64,000 bases of DNA from Kribbella sp. VKM Ac-2568 (GTDB taxonomy: Bacteria; Actinomycetota; Actinomycetes; Propionibacteriales; Kribbellaceae), in assembly GCF_004345365.1 (NCBI RefSeq), contig NZ_SLVF01000012.1:248001-312000 (forward strand), read 5' to 3'. This document shows, in pieces, positions 33,738-43,256 of this stretch. Positions within the stretch are counted from its first letter, which is position 1, and every line of letters begins with the position of its first letter. The position numbers and the translations under genes are program-made. The notes under the pieces were generated by a model, which searched no databases, was not told the origin of the DNA, and worked only from the letters and a program-made list of their open reading frames with translations.

Positions 33738-35302
33738 TCGGCGCGATCACCGGCGGCCTCGTGCTGGACGGGACCGGGGCCGACGCGGTCGCCGCGACCG
33801 TCCTGATCGACGACGGGCGGATCACGGGATTGCTGCCCGCCGGCGCCGAGCTGCCACCCGGCCTCGAGGTGATCGATGCCGGGGGCAACATCGTGGCGCC
33901 GGGCTTCATCGACCTGCACTCGCACGCGGACTTCTCGATGGAGGCCAGCCCGGAGGCCGTCACCCAGCTGCACCAGGGCGTCACCACCCTGGTCACGGGG
34001 AACTGCGGCTGGTCGCCGTTCCCGATCACCGACCTGGACCAGATGCGAGCCGGTACTGCGTTCCTGGCGCCGGAGAACAGCTGGTCCTGGCAGGACAGCG
34101 GGGGATTCGCGGACGTCCTGGACGGAGCCGGCCTGGCGATCAACATCGCCTTGCAGGTCGGCCATTCGGCGCTCCGGCTGGCTGTCCTCGGTGGTGCCGA
34201 GCGCGCACCCTCCGAGGCGGAGCTCGAGCAGATGAAGGCGCTGCTGCGGGACGCCGCCGACCAGGGTGCGGTGGGATTCTCGACGGGCCTGATCTACGCG
34301 CCCGGCACCTTCGCCGAGCCGTCCGAGGTAGCCGCGCTGGTTGCCACCGCAGCGGAGTACGGGCTGCTCTATTCCACGCACATCCGCAACGAAGGTGTCC
34401 GCCTGCTGGAGGCTCTCGACGAGGCGATCGAGGCCGCCCGGGCCGGTGGCGCCAGGCTGCAGGTCTCTCACCTCAAGGCGATGGGCCCGGCCAACCACGG
34501 GAAGGTTCACGCCGCCCTCGAACGCATGGACGAGGCCCGCGCGGACGGGGTGGATGTTGCCTGCGACGTCTATCCGTACACCGCCTCCAGCACCACTCTC
34601 ACCGCCCGCCTCCCAACTTGGACGATGGAAGGCGGTACTGCGGGTCTGCTCGCGCGCCTCGGCGACACCACCGACCGCACGAAGGTCCTCGACGCAGTAC
34701 GAGAGCAGGCGATCCTCGATCCGGACAACGTCGTGATCGCGTCGCTTCCGCCGGGGCGCTACCAGGAATGTCGTGGGCAGAGCCTTGCCGAGATCGGCCG
34801 GCGGGACGGCGTCGACGGGGCGGAGGCCGCCCTGCGCGTGCTGGAGAGCCACCAGGCCGCGGTGAGCGTCGTCAATCACGGGATGAGCGAGGACGACGTG
34901 GTTGCGGTACTGCGTCATCCGTGGACGAGCGTCGCGAGCGACGGCTGGATCCTGCGGGCCACCGGTGAGGGTCACCCGCATCCGCGCAGTTTCGGAACCT
35001 TCCCGCGGGTGCTCGGGCGATATGCGCGCGACGGGGCGGTGCTGACCCTGGCGGAGGCTGTCCGCCGGATGACCTCGCTGCCCGCGTCTCGGCTCGGCCT
35101 GGACGACCGGGGCGTGGTGAAACCCGGCGCCGTCGCGGACCTCGTAGTACTGGATCCGGAGCTCGTCGCGGACCGGTCGACGTACGACGAGCCGTGGCAG
35201 TTGTCCGTCGGCATCGAGCACGTGCTGGTCGCCGGGGAGCCCGTACTGCGCGACGGCGTACCGACCGCGAACCGGCCAGGGCGAGTCCTGCGGAAGGGCT
35301 GA
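33734..35302 (+). CDS. N-acyl-D-amino-acid deacylase (D-aminoacylase)
   Basis: 522 residues; ATG at 33734 overlaps the transporter stop (ATGA). The amidohydrolase fold opens with FIDLHSHADF (H62, H64). GNCGWSP supplies the cysteine metal ligand typical of D-aminoacylases (C91), with STHIRNEG and VSHLKAMG as the metal histidines and VASDGW as the catalytic Asp. D-aminoacylases hydrolyse N-acyl-D-amino acids to D-amino acids and a carboxylate. In this cluster it would feed D-amino acids to the GNAT-racemase-M20 route, or open a second branch. Family assignment is firm; pathway order is inference. Confidence 0.88.
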   Translation: MIGAITGGLVLDGTGADAVAATVLIDDGRITGLLPAGAELPPGLEVIDAGGNIVAPGFIDLHSHADFSMEASPEAVTQLHQGVTTLVTGNCGWSPFPITDLDQMRAGTAFLAPENSWSWQDSGGFADVLDGAGLAINIALQVGHSALRLAVLGGAERAPSEAELEQMKALLRDAADQGAVGFSTGLIYAPGTFAEPSEVAALVATAAEYGLLYSTHIRNEGVRLLEALDEAIEAARAGGARLQVSHLKAMGPANHGKVHAALERMDEARADGVDVACDVYPYTASSTTLTARLPTWTMEGGTAGLLARLGDTTDRTKVLDAVREQAILDPDNVVIASLPPGRYQECRGQSLAEIGRRDGVDGAEAALRVLESHQAAVSVVNHGMSEDDVVAVLRHPWTSVASDGWILRATGEGHPHPRSFGTFPRVLGRYARDGAVLTLAEAVRRMTSLPASRLGLDDRGVVKPGAVADLVVLDPELVADRSTYDEPWQLSVGIEHVLVAGEPVLRDGVPTANRPGRVLRKG

Positions 35303-35303
35303 G

Positions 35304-35573
35304 TCAGCGGTTCTTCAGCCGGCGCGGCTCTGTCGGCAGCGGGGGAGGCTTGGCGGGAGTCGGCTCGTCGGCGGGCGCCTCCAGCCAGCCGTCGTGCTCA
35401 CCCGCCACCTGCTCCAGTACTGCGGGATCGGCGGCGGTCACCACGACCCAGGGGTGATCCTCGTCGTCGTCCTCCCCGTGGAACCGGCCGCGCCGGACCC
35501 GTCCGCCCAGCAGTTCGGCCACGGCGTCGGCGTCCTCGCGGTCCCAGAAGTACGCGACGTGCTCGTCTGCCAT
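35304..35573 (-). CDS. Small hypothetical protein
   Basis: 89 residues. It has an alpha/beta start (HVAYFWDREDADAVAELLGG, RGRFHGEDDDEDHPWVVVT) and a Pro-rich C-terminal tail (ADEPTPAKPPPLPTEP). No family is recognised; the N-terminal pattern suggests a small ferredoxin-like fold. The stop lies one base from the deacylase stop, so the genes are convergent, and its start is 23 bp from the dapF start on the other strand. Codon use looks genuine. Confidence 0.65.
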   Translation of the reverse strand: MADEHVAYFWDREDADAVAELLGGRVRRGRFHGEDDDEDHPWVVVTAADPAVLEQVAGEHDGWLEAPADEPTPAKPPPLPTEPRRLKNR

Positions 35574-35596
35574 GGGTCAAACCGTACGATCTCCCT

Positions 35597-36445
35597 ATGA
35601 GTACCGGTACCTTCCCCTGGCTGAAGGGGCACGGCACGGAGAACGACTTCGTGCTGCTGCCCGACCCCGACGGGTCCCTGCACGGGGATCTCGATCCCGC
35701 GGTGGTGCGGTTCCTCTGCGACCGGTACGCCGGGATCGGGGCGGACGGCGTGCTGCGAGTGATCGAGGGCTCGAAGCAGTCGTACGTCGAGGACGGTGGC
35801 GACTGGTTCATGGACTACCGCAACGCGGACGGGTCGATCGCCGAGATGTGCGGCAACGGCATCCGCGTCTTCGCCCGGTACCTCGCGGAGGCGGGCCTGA
35901 CCGACGGCAAGCCCGTGCGGGTGGGAACCCGGGCCGGGGTCAAGGAGATCGCGCTGAACGACGACGGCACGATCACCGTGGACATGGGCGAACCGGCGTT
36001 CCCCGGACCGGCCGGGATCGTTGTCGAGGCCAACGGTCACCAGTGGCCCGCGTTGCACGTGGACATGGGGAATCCGCACGCCGTTGCCTTCGTCGACGAG
36101 CTGCGCGAGCCCGGATGGCTGATCGAGCAGCCCGGCTGGACCCCGGTCGAGGCCTTCCCGCACGGCGTGAACGTGGAGTTCGTGGTCCGCAAGGGCCCGA
36201 ACGAGGTGGAGATGCGCGTACACGAACGCGGCTCGGGGGAGACCCGCTCCTGCGGCACAGGCACCTGCGCCGTCGCGGTCGCCTCAGCCAGGGCCGCGCG
36301 GCAGGAAACCCCGGTCACGTACCGGGTCGCAGTACCGGGTGGATCCGTCACCGTCACGTGGCGTGAGGACAACCATCTGGAGCTCACCGGACCGGCTGTC
36401 GTGCACGCGCGCGGTGAGTTCGACCGGGCCTGGTTGCCGCTCTGA
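35597..36445 (+). CDS. dapF: Diaminopimelate epimerase DapF
   Basis: 282 residues. The two catalytic cysteines are C85 in EMCGNGIRVF and C219 in RSCGTGTCAVAVA, one in each half of the pseudo-symmetric fold. GHGTENDFVLL is the usual N-terminal substrate loop. It converts LL-diaminopimelate to meso-diaminopimelate for lysine and peptidoglycan. Note that Kribbella-type walls contain LL-DAP, so here the enzyme mainly serves lysine synthesis, if the genus assignment holds. Next to hflX, as in many actinobacteria. Confidence 0.95.
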   Translation: MSTGTFPWLKGHGTENDFVLLPDPDGSLHGDLDPAVVRFLCDRYAGIGADGVLRVIEGSKQSYVEDGGDWFMDYRNADGSIAEMCGNGIRVFARYLAEAGLTDGKPVRVGTRAGVKEIALNDDGTITVDMGEPAFPGPAGIVVEANGHQWPALHVDMGNPHAVAFVDELREPGWLIEQPGWTPVEAFPHGVNVEFVVRKGPNEVEMRVHERGSGETRSCGTGTCAVAVASARAARQETPVTYRVAVPGGSVTVTWREDNHLELTGPAVVHARGEFDRAWLPL

Positions 36446-36527
36446 GCGGGAATCCGGGAGTGCGCCGGGGCGTTGTTACTGAAAACGGGTCGCCCGTATG
36501 GGTGGCGCGTGCCACGATGGAAGGTAT

Positions 36528-38042
36528 ATGACGACCCATTCGAACGCATACGAAGAGACCGACGTCGACCTCGACCTGCTCCAGGACGACGTGCTCGACG
36601 ACGAGGACACTTCGTCGGGTTATGACAACGACACTCTGAGTTCCGACGCCCTCGGCACCGAAGGATTGGGCACCGAAGGACTGGAGCTCGAGGAACGCCA
36701 GGCGCTGCGGCGCGTGGTGGGGATGTCGACCGAGCTGACCGACATCAGCGAGGTCGAGTACCGCAAACTTCTGCTGGAGCGTGTCCTGCTGGTCGGTGTG
36801 TGGACCGACGGCAGCGCCGAGGACGCCGAGAACTCCCTCGCCGAGCTGAAACTGCTCGCCGAGACCGCGGGTTCCGAGGTGCTCGACGGCGTGATCCAGC
36901 GGCGCAAGAAGCCGGACCCCGCGACCTTCATCGGTAGCGGCAAGGTCACCGACCTGCGGAACCTGGTCGCGTCGCTCGGCGCCGACACGGTGATCGCGGA
37001 CGGCGAGCTGGCACCGGCCCAGCTCCGCAACCTGGAAGACAAGCTGAAGGTCAAGGTCGTCGACCGGACCGCGCTGATCCTGGACATCTTCGCCCAGCAC
37101 GCGAAGAGCAAGGAAGGCAAGGCGCAGGTCGAGCTGGCCCAGCTGCAGTACATGAAGCAGCGGCTGCGTGGTTGGGGTGGGAACCTGTCCCGCCAGGCCG
37201 GTGGTCGTGTCGGTGCCGCTGGTGGCGGTATCGGTGGTCGTGGTCCTGGTGAAACCAAGATCGAGACCGACCGGCGACGGATCAACACCAAGATCTCCAA
37301 GCTGCGCCGCGAGCTGAAGGACATGAAGGGCACCCGTTCGACCATGCGGCAGGAACGCCGCCGGCACTCGATCCCCTCCGTGGCGATCGCGGGCTACACG
37401 AACGCGGGCAAGTCCTCGCTGCTGAACAACATGACGGGCGCCGGCGTCCTGGTCGAGAACGCGCTGTTCGCGACCCTGGACCCGACCACCCGCCGGACCA
37501 CCACGTCCGACGGCCGGGTCTACACGTTCACCGACACCGTCGGGTTCGTCCGGCACCTGCCGCACGACATCGTCGAGGCGTTCCGCTCGACGCTGGAGGA
37601 GGTCGCGGACGCGGATCTGCTGCTGCACGTGGTGGACGGTTCGCACCCGGACCCGATGGCGCAGATCCAGGCGGTCCGCGAGGTGCTCAACGAGATCGGC
37701 GCCTCGGACGTCCCGGAGATCATCGTGATCAACAAGGGCGACCTGGCCGACCCGATGGCGCTCGCGCCGATCCTGCACCGGGAGACCGGCGCGATCGTCG
37801 TGTCCGCCCGCACGGGTGAAGGCATCGACAAGCTGAGGGCCCTGGTCGAGGCGTCCCTGCCCAGCCCGAACGTCCCGGTCGACCTGCTCCTCCCGTACGA
37901 CCGCGGCGACCTGGTCTCCCGGATCCACTCCGAGGGCGCGGTGGACCAGTTGGAGCACACGGCCGACGGCACCCGCCTGACCGCCCGGGTCCACGCGGAC
38001 CTGGCCGGCGACCTCGCGCAGTACGGCGTCGCCGCGCACTGA
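36528..38042 (+). CDS. hflX: GTPase HflX
   Basis: 504 residues from the ATG at 36528 with GGAAGG upstream. An acidic N-terminal extension of about 60 residues (DVDLDLLQDDVLDDED) precedes the HflX domain, ending in GGRVGAAGGGIGGRGPGETK, followed by the helical linker. The G domain then shows GYTNAGKSSL (G1, about residue 289), DTVGFVRHLP (G3) and VINKGD (G4). HflX is a ribosome-associated GTPase that splits stalled or heat-damaged ribosomes. The gene ends in a perfect bidirectional hairpin. Confidence 0.95.
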   Translation: MTTHSNAYEETDVDLDLLQDDVLDDEDTSSGYDNDTLSSDALGTEGLGTEGLELEERQALRRVVGMSTELTDISEVEYRKLLLERVLLVGVWTDGSAEDAENSLAELKLLAETAGSEVLDGVIQRRKKPDPATFIGSGKVTDLRNLVASLGADTVIADGELAPAQLRNLEDKLKVKVVDRTALILDIFAQHAKSKEGKAQVELAQLQYMKQRLRGWGGNLSRQAGGRVGAAGGGIGGRGPGETKIETDRRRINTKISKLRRELKDMKGTRSTMRQERRRHSIPSVAIAGYTNAGKSSLLNNMTGAGVLVENALFATLDPTTRRTTTSDGRVYTFTDTVGFVRHLPHDIVEAFRSTLEEVADADLLLHVVDGSHPDPMAQIQAVREVLNEIGASDVPEIIVINKGDLADPMALAPILHRETGAIVVSARTGEGIDKLRALVEASLPSPNVPVDLLLPYDRGDLVSRIHSEGAVDQLEHTADGTRLTARVHADLAGDLAQYGVAAH

Positions 38043-38050
38043 CGGCAAAC

Positions 38051-38086
38051 GAACGGCCGGGCTGGACTCACCCAGCCCGGCCGTTC
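38051..38086. terminator. Bidirectional 15-bp perfect hairpin after hflX
   Basis: GAACGGCCGGGCTGG and CCAGCCCGGCCGTTC pair without mismatch around ACTCAC, 8 nt past the hflX stop and 19 nt from the stop of the convergent regulator gene. TTCT follows on the plus strand. Confidence 0.9.
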
Positions 38087-38105
38087 TGCTGTCTTTGAGC
38101 CAGGG

Positions 38106-38969
38106 TCAGGAGATCTTGAGGTCGGCGGTGCCGCGCTCCAGGAGTTCGAGGGCGACGGCCGAGGGAGAACCGGCCTCCGCGGTGTACATCAGCAGGCGAT
38201 GCGCTGAGTTGTCCGGGAACTGGACGACCTCGTAGCCGAGCTCCAGCCGGCCGACCACCGGGTGCTGGAAGATCTTCGTCCCGAAGGAGCAGTTCAGTAC
38301 CGGGTGGGCCGACCACAGCCGGGCGAAGTCGGGGCTCTGCATGGACAGCTCGCCGATCAGCTCGGCCAGGTACCGGTCGTCGGGGTGCCGCCCGGCGACA
38401 AGCCGCAGCGAGGCTACCGATCGCTCGGCTTCCAGCTCCCACTGCGCGTACAGCTCCCGAGTGTGCGGATCGAGGAACAGCATCCGGGTCAGGTTCGGGC
38501 GGGTGTCCACGGAGCACGGACTGTGCTCGTCGTAGTGCCCGGCCAGCAGCCGGTGGGCGGTGGAGTTCCAGGCGAGCACGTCGCTGCGCCGGTCCATCGC
38601 GATCGCGGCCACCCCGCTCATGGCCCCGACCAGGCGGCGGGCGCCTTCCCGGGCCGGTTCTGGCTCCTGGGCCCGCGGCCTGGGGTGGTTGGCCGGGCGG
38701 GCCAGATCGCGGAGGTGGGCCGTCTCGTCCTCGTCCAGCCGCAATGCCCGGGCGATCGCGAGCAGGATCTCGTCGGAGGCCTGCTGGCTGTGGCCCTGCT
38801 CGAGCCGGGTGTAGTAGGTCATGCTGATCCCGGCCAGCTGGGCGAGCTCCTCGCGACGGAGCCCCGGCACCCGGCGGGCGCCGTACGAGACCAGGCCGAC
38901 GTCCTCCGGCTGCAGCCGGCCACGCCGGGTGCGCAGGAAGTGTCCGAGCTCGGTCTCCACGATCCTCAT
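38106..38969 (-). CDS. XRE-type HTH regulator with MLTR ligand-binding domain
   Basis: 287 residues from the ATG at 38969. The N-terminal helix-turn-helix reads RREELAQLAGISMTYYTRLE (about 38-57), and the C-terminal region (about 105-270; AMDRRSDVLAWNSTAHRLL, FLDPHTRELY) is the MmyB-like ligand-binding domain that binds fatty-acid-like effectors in known members. It lies 52 bp downstream of the MFS exporter gene on the same strand, so it probably regulates that gene and itself. Confidence 0.87.
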   Translation of the reverse strand: MRIVETELGHFLRTRRGRLQPEDVGLVSYGARRVPGLRREELAQLAGISMTYYTRLEQGHSQQASDEILLAIARALRLDEDETAHLRDLARPANHPRPRAQEPEPAREGARRLVGAMSGVAAIAMDRRSDVLAWNSTAHRLLAGHYDEHSPCSVDTRPNLTRMLFLDPHTRELYAQWELEAERSVASLRLVAGRHPDDRYLAELIGELSMQSPDFARLWSAHPVLNCSFGTKIFQHPVVGRLELGYEVVQFPDNSAHRLLMYTAEAGSPSAVALELLERGTADLKIS

Positions 38970-39021
38970 CGTAGTTGGCGCTGATCCGGCCCAGCCGGTG
39001 ACTTTCTCGTGGCAGCACATG

Positions 39022-40440
39022 TCAGGCCGCCTTCGCCGGGTGGAGGAAGGCGAGCGTGAGGACCGCGGCCAGGACGCACAGGCCCGCGTTCACCCAGATC
39101 GCCGTCGTGACTCCGGTGAGCACCTGGGCAGGGCCGTCGCCGCCGCTCATCGCGGCTGTGGCGATGGCGCTCATGACCGGGATGCCCATCGTGATGCCGA
39201 CCTGCTGACTCATCGTCGTCAGCCCGGTCGCCAGGCCCTGCACCTCGTTCGGCAGGTCGGACGTCGCGGTCACCATGAATCCGACGATGGCGACGAGGTT
39301 GGCCACGCCTCCGATGAAGGTGGCGATCAGCAGCAGCGCCATCCAGCCGTCGGACCGGCCGAGGAGCACGAGCGGCAGGGTCGCCGCGGCCTGGAGCAGG
39401 AAGCCCGCCACGATCGTCCTGCGCGTGCCCAACCTGCCGAGCACCTTCGGGGCGATGGACCCGCCGACCACAGTGCCGACGCCGAGTACCGCGAACGAGA
39501 GCCCGGCCATCAGCGGGGAGTAGCCCAGAACCCGCTGCAGGTAGAGGGTGAGCAGGAAGACCAGCGAGGTCTCGGTGACGAAGGCGAGCAGGCCGGCTAG
39601 ATTGCCCCAGCGGACGTTGGGCCGGCGCAGTACCCGGAGCGGTACGAGCGGAGCGTCGACGCGGCGCTCGATCAGCAGGAACAGGCTGAGCAACAGCACG
39701 CCTACGGCCAGAGCTATCAGAGCCCGGCCATCCGCCCAGGATTCCTCGCCGGCCCGCGTCAGGCCGTAGACGAGGGCCAGCAGACCACCAGTGACCGACA
39801 GAGCGCCCCAGAGATCCAGCCGGGGCCGCCGGTCCAGCCGGGTCTCGACGAGCACCCGAGGGGCGACCGCCAGCACCATTGCCGCGACCGGGACGTTGAC
39901 GAAGAAGGCCCACCGCCAGCTGAGCAGATCGGTCAGCAGGCCACCCAGGATCGCGCCGGTGGTGAATCCGGCGGCCATCAGCGCGCCGTTGAGGCTCAGA
40001 GCCCGTTCCCGCAGCCGTCCCTCGGGGAACGACGTGGTCAGCAGGGAGAGCGCGGCCGGGGTGACCGCGGCGGTGGCCAGGCCCTGGGCGATGCGGGCGG
40101 CGATCAGCACCGGTGGCGCGGTGGCGATGCCGCCGACGAGCGAGGCGATGCCGAGCAACGCCATCCCGGTCAGGAAGATCCGCTTGCGGCCGAACAGGTC
40201 CGCGACCCGGCCGAACAGCAGCGTGAATCCGGCTGCGCAGAGGGCGAACGCGGTGGCGATCCACTGCAGGTTCGCCAGCGAGAAGCCGACGTCCTGGCCG
40301 ATCACCGGCAGTGCGACGTTCAGGATGGAGAAGTCGACCGCGAGGGTGAAGCCGGCGGTCAGCAGGACGAGCAGGGTGAGCCGTTGTCGCGGGCCGGTCA
40401 TCCGTTGCGGGTCGGCCGCGGTCAGCTCGACGACTGTCAT
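39022..40440 (-). CDS. MFS exporter, DHA2-type (14-helix) drug transporter
   Basis: 472 residues from the ATG at 40440 behind GGAAGGGA. Motif A is GRVADLFGRKRIF after helix 2, motif C-like GALMAAGFTTGAILGG follows, and DFSILNVALPVIGQD is the usual DHA2 helix-1 start. It is likely a proton-driven exporter of hydrophobic compounds, consistent with the linked MLTR regulator sensing a lipid-like or drug ligand. The actual substrate is unknown. Confidence 0.86.
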   Translation of the reverse strand: MTVVELTAADPQRMTGPRQRLTLLVLLTAGFTLAVDFSILNVALPVIGQDVGFSLANLQWIATAFALCAAGFTLLFGRVADLFGRKRIFLTGMALLGIASLVGGIATAPPVLIAARIAQGLATAAVTPAALSLLTTSFPEGRLRERALSLNGALMAAGFTTGAILGGLLTDLLSWRWAFFVNVPVAAMVLAVAPRVLVETRLDRRPRLDLWGALSVTGGLLALVYGLTRAGEESWADGRALIALAVGVLLLSLFLLIERRVDAPLVPLRVLRRPNVRWGNLAGLLAFVTETSLVFLLTLYLQRVLGYSPLMAGLSFAVLGVGTVVGGSIAPKVLGRLGTRRTIVAGFLLQAAATLPLVLLGRSDGWMALLLIATFIGGVANLVAIVGFMVTATSDLPNEVQGLATGLTTMSQQVGITMGIPVMSAIATAAMSGGDGPAQVLTGVTTAIWVNAGLCVLAAVLTLAFLHPAKAA

Positions 40441-40559
40441 CGGAGAAGTCCCTTCCAAGGGGTCTTTCCGGAGCGTGTTCTCCGGGCTTCTCCACTGTCG
40501 CCTCGTCCGGGCAGGCGTACCTCACTCTGTTCTGCCTAGCACTGCCAGTGACAGGAAGA

Positions 40560-40593
40560 CGGCCGGTGATTCCCCCAGGGGAACCACCGGCCG
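40560..40593 (-). terminator. Hairpin after the M6 protease gene
   Basis: CGGCCGGTG and CACCGGCCG (9 bp) enclose a further TTCCCC/GGGGAA stem across one mismatch. It lies 50 nt beyond the protease stop, for leftward transcription. Confidence 0.75.
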
Positions 40594-40642
40594 CCGTCAG
40601 TTGCTCAGGGCATCAGATCAGGGCATCCAGATCCTCAGGCCG

Positions 40643-43018
40643 TCAGTCGCGGCTGGAGATCTTGATCTTCATCGAGGTGTCGGTGCGCGACTGGACCTTG
40701 ATGTTGACGCCGTTGTTCGGCACCTTGACGCCGTTCTGCGGCTGCAGCGGGTTCCAGTACGACTTGCTGTCGTTGAACGTGGAGACGCCGTCCTGGCCAC
40801 GGATGTAGCTGGGCTGGCCGTTCACGTGCAGGGTGAAGCTGTCGGCCTTCTCGAGCCCGAACGGGGCGTCGTAGCCGGCCACCCGCGGGCGCCAGATCTG
40901 ACCGTCGAGACGGTTGATCGGGTCCGGGTGCGAGTCGATCGGGAGGATCAGGCCCTCACCCGGGTGCTGGTTGGTGTTGTTGTTCGCCTGCGAGGTGTCC
41001 CAGTACCAGACCAGCAGGCCGTCCTGGTACGGGAAGTGCTCGACCTTGTCCGGCAGGGCCGCACCGAAGCCGAAGTTGTACGGGCCGGTCTTCAGGTACT
41101 GGTCGTACGAGACGTAGTTGAGGTGCGAGGCGATGTAGTAGTTGTCGTACAGGGTGGTGATGGTCGCCCCTTGCGAGCTGAAGCCGTTCAGCGTCCAGCC
41201 CTCCGGGGAGGCCTCCGCGCCCGAGTCGACCAGCGTGGTCGTGCCCGAGGTCACCTTGATCGCGTCCGCGAAGAAGCCGAAGCCACCAGTGTTCGCGTCC
41301 GTGGTGTAGCGCAGTTGCAGGCCGATCGTCTTGCCGGCGTAGGCGGACAGGTCGAACGTGGCCGGTACCCAGCCGTTGCTCTCGCCGTCGATGCCGTTGC
41401 CCTCGGCCGGGTTGGTGATGTCGCCCGCGATCGGCTTGTAGCCGGTGCCGTCGTTGACCTCGACGTAGGCGTAGTCACACGCCGTCGTGTCGCAGTCCTC
41501 GATCTCCCAGTTCGCCTGCATGGTCAGCGTCGCTGTCCCGGCCGGCAGGGTCACCTGGCGGTTCATCGTGTGGGTGAACTCGTCGCCGCGTCCGCTCCAC
41601 CATGACTTGCTGCCGACGGGCGGTGTCTGGAGCGCGGTGGTGACACTCTTCTTCGGCAGCGTGACCACCGCGGCCTGGGCCTTGGCGGAGTTGTACTCGT
41701 GCGGGCCGAGGTCGAGCGTCTTGTCCTGACCGGCACGGACGATCTCGTAGTCCAGCCAGCCGAGCTGCAGCTTGTCCCAGGCGTTCAGGTCGGCCGCGCG
41801 CTCGCCGATGCCGCCGTCGGTCGGTGCGCCCACCCGGCTCTGCGCCATCAGGGTCCACCAGTTGACGCCGTTCTCGATGGCCGGGCCGGAGGTGTCGTAC
41901 TCGTCCGGCAGGCCGAGGTCGTGCGCGTACTCGTGCGCGAAGACGCTGATGCCGCCGTTCTCCGGCTGGATCGTGTAGTCGCCGACCCACAGGCCGGTGT
42001 CGCCGAGCTGGGTGCCGCCGGCCGGGTTGTTGGCCGGGCCGCCTGCGAGACCGACGTACCAGCGGTGCGACCAGATCGCGTCCTCGCCCTGGTGCGGGTC
42101 GCCGTCGGCCTGGTCGCCGCCGGCGTGCACGACCTGGAAGTGGTCGATGTAGCCGTCGGGCTCGTTGAAGTTGCCGTCACCGTCGAAGTCGTAGCGGTCC
42201 CACTGGTCGAACGTCTTCAGCTCGGCGGTGATCTGCGCGGTGGTGCGGCCGGCCGCCTTCTGGTCGGCGACCCACTGGTTCACGGAGTCGCGGACGAGCG
42301 CCCAGGTGTTGTTGCAGACGTTGCCGGTGCACGGGAAGCCGTTGGACCGGCCGTAGCGGGCCTCGTTGTACTGCACCTTCACCCAGTCGGTGACGGTGCC
42401 CTCCACGCTGTAGCGCCCGGACGACTGCTTCTCGTAGTAGTTCTTCACCGAGTTGACGTTCGCGCCGGCGCCGAAGTACAGCTGCCGGAAGTGCTCGGGG
42501 CTGTAGTCGGCCTGCCAGACGGTGGAGTTGTCCACCGCGCGGTCCGGCTCCGGGATGGCGTTGTGCAGCGGGCCCTCGAAGGTGGTGGGGCCAGGGGTGC
42601 CAGGTGCGGTGTCCTGGTCGGGGTAGCTCGGGTGCCGCTCGTTGCCGAACTCGGCGAGCACGACGAAGATCCGGTCGGTCTTCTCCCGGCTCAGCTCGAC
42701 GTACTGGTCGACCTTGGCCGCCTTGGCACTGCTCTCGCCCTTGGCCCCGGCCGTCTTCTTGCCCAGCTTGACCACGGTGCTGGTGCCGCGCTTCTCCGCC
42801 TTGGCGGTGCCGTTGAGGACCTTCGTGAGGGCTTCCTCACGCAGCTCGCGCCGCTTGTCCTCCTGCGGGTTGGGCAGTTCGTCCGGAGCCGAGGCCTCAC
42901 TCGCGACCGGCGCCGTACCGACTGCCCTGGGCGGTGCGGCGTTGCCGGCCGAGCTCATGCTCAGTCCGAACGTCGCCGCGAGAGCCAGGCTGAACAGCCC
43001 GGCAGATACTTTGCGCAC
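40643..43018 (-). CDS. Secreted M6 metalloprotease (immune-inhibitor-A type)
   Basis: 791 residues from a GTG at 43018, preferred over GTG 43045 because GGAGCAGGGAGA lies between them. A signal peptide (RKVSAGLFSLALAATFGLSM) and an acidic/basic pro-region precede the catalytic domain. The zinc site is VFAHEYAHDLGLPDEYD, the HExxHxxGxxD of family M6. Calcium-type DFDGDGNFNEPDGYIDHF lies before it, and a later segment (WSGRGDEFTHTMNRQV, about 495-650) resembles the family MAM/beta-sandwich domain. It probably degrades extracellular protein. Confidence 0.9.
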   Translation of the reverse strand: MRKVSAGLFSLALAATFGLSMSSAGNAAPPRAVGTAPVASEASAPDELPNPQEDKRRELREEALTKVLNGTAKAEKRGTSTVVKLGKKTAGAKGESSAKAAKVDQYVELSREKTDRIFVVLAEFGNERHPSYPDQDTAPGTPGPTTFEGPLHNAIPEPDRAVDNSTVWQADYSPEHFRQLYFGAGANVNSVKNYYEKQSSGRYSVEGTVTDWVKVQYNEARYGRSNGFPCTGNVCNNTWALVRDSVNQWVADQKAAGRTTAQITAELKTFDQWDRYDFDGDGNFNEPDGYIDHFQVVHAGGDQADGDPHQGEDAIWSHRWYVGLAGGPANNPAGGTQLGDTGLWVGDYTIQPENGGISVFAHEYAHDLGLPDEYDTSGPAIENGVNWWTLMAQSRVGAPTDGGIGERAADLNAWDKLQLGWLDYEIVRAGQDKTLDLGPHEYNSAKAQAAVVTLPKKSVTTALQTPPVGSKSWWSGRGDEFTHTMNRQVTLPAGTATLTMQANWEIEDCDTTACDYAYVEVNDGTGYKPIAGDITNPAEGNGIDGESNGWVPATFDLSAYAGKTIGLQLRYTTDANTGGFGFFADAIKVTSGTTTLVDSGAEASPEGWTLNGFSSQGATITTLYDNYYIASHLNYVSYDQYLKTGPYNFGFGAALPDKVEHFPYQDGLLVWYWDTSQANNNTNQHPGEGLILPIDSHPDPINRLDGQIWRPRVAGYDAPFGLEKADSFTLHVNGQPSYIRGQDGVSTFNDSKSYWNPLQPQNGVKVPNNGVNIKVQSRTDTSMKIKISSRD

Positions 43019-43256
43019 GTTTTTCTCCCTGCTCCTCAAAAGCACGCCGCGCGTGGTGACGCGGCGTGTTCATGGCTCCCCCGAGCGTGTCGATTGCCGC
43101 GACAGTACGGGGAAAATCGGCCGTGCTGAAGTGGTTCGCGCCAAAAAGTTCCGCAACAGCGGGGAATCATGCACTCACGATCTGAGTAAGACCACTCAGG
43201 GCACTGGAGTACGATGACGCAGCGTCGCGGCCCGGGGAATTGGCACACTGTGCGAC

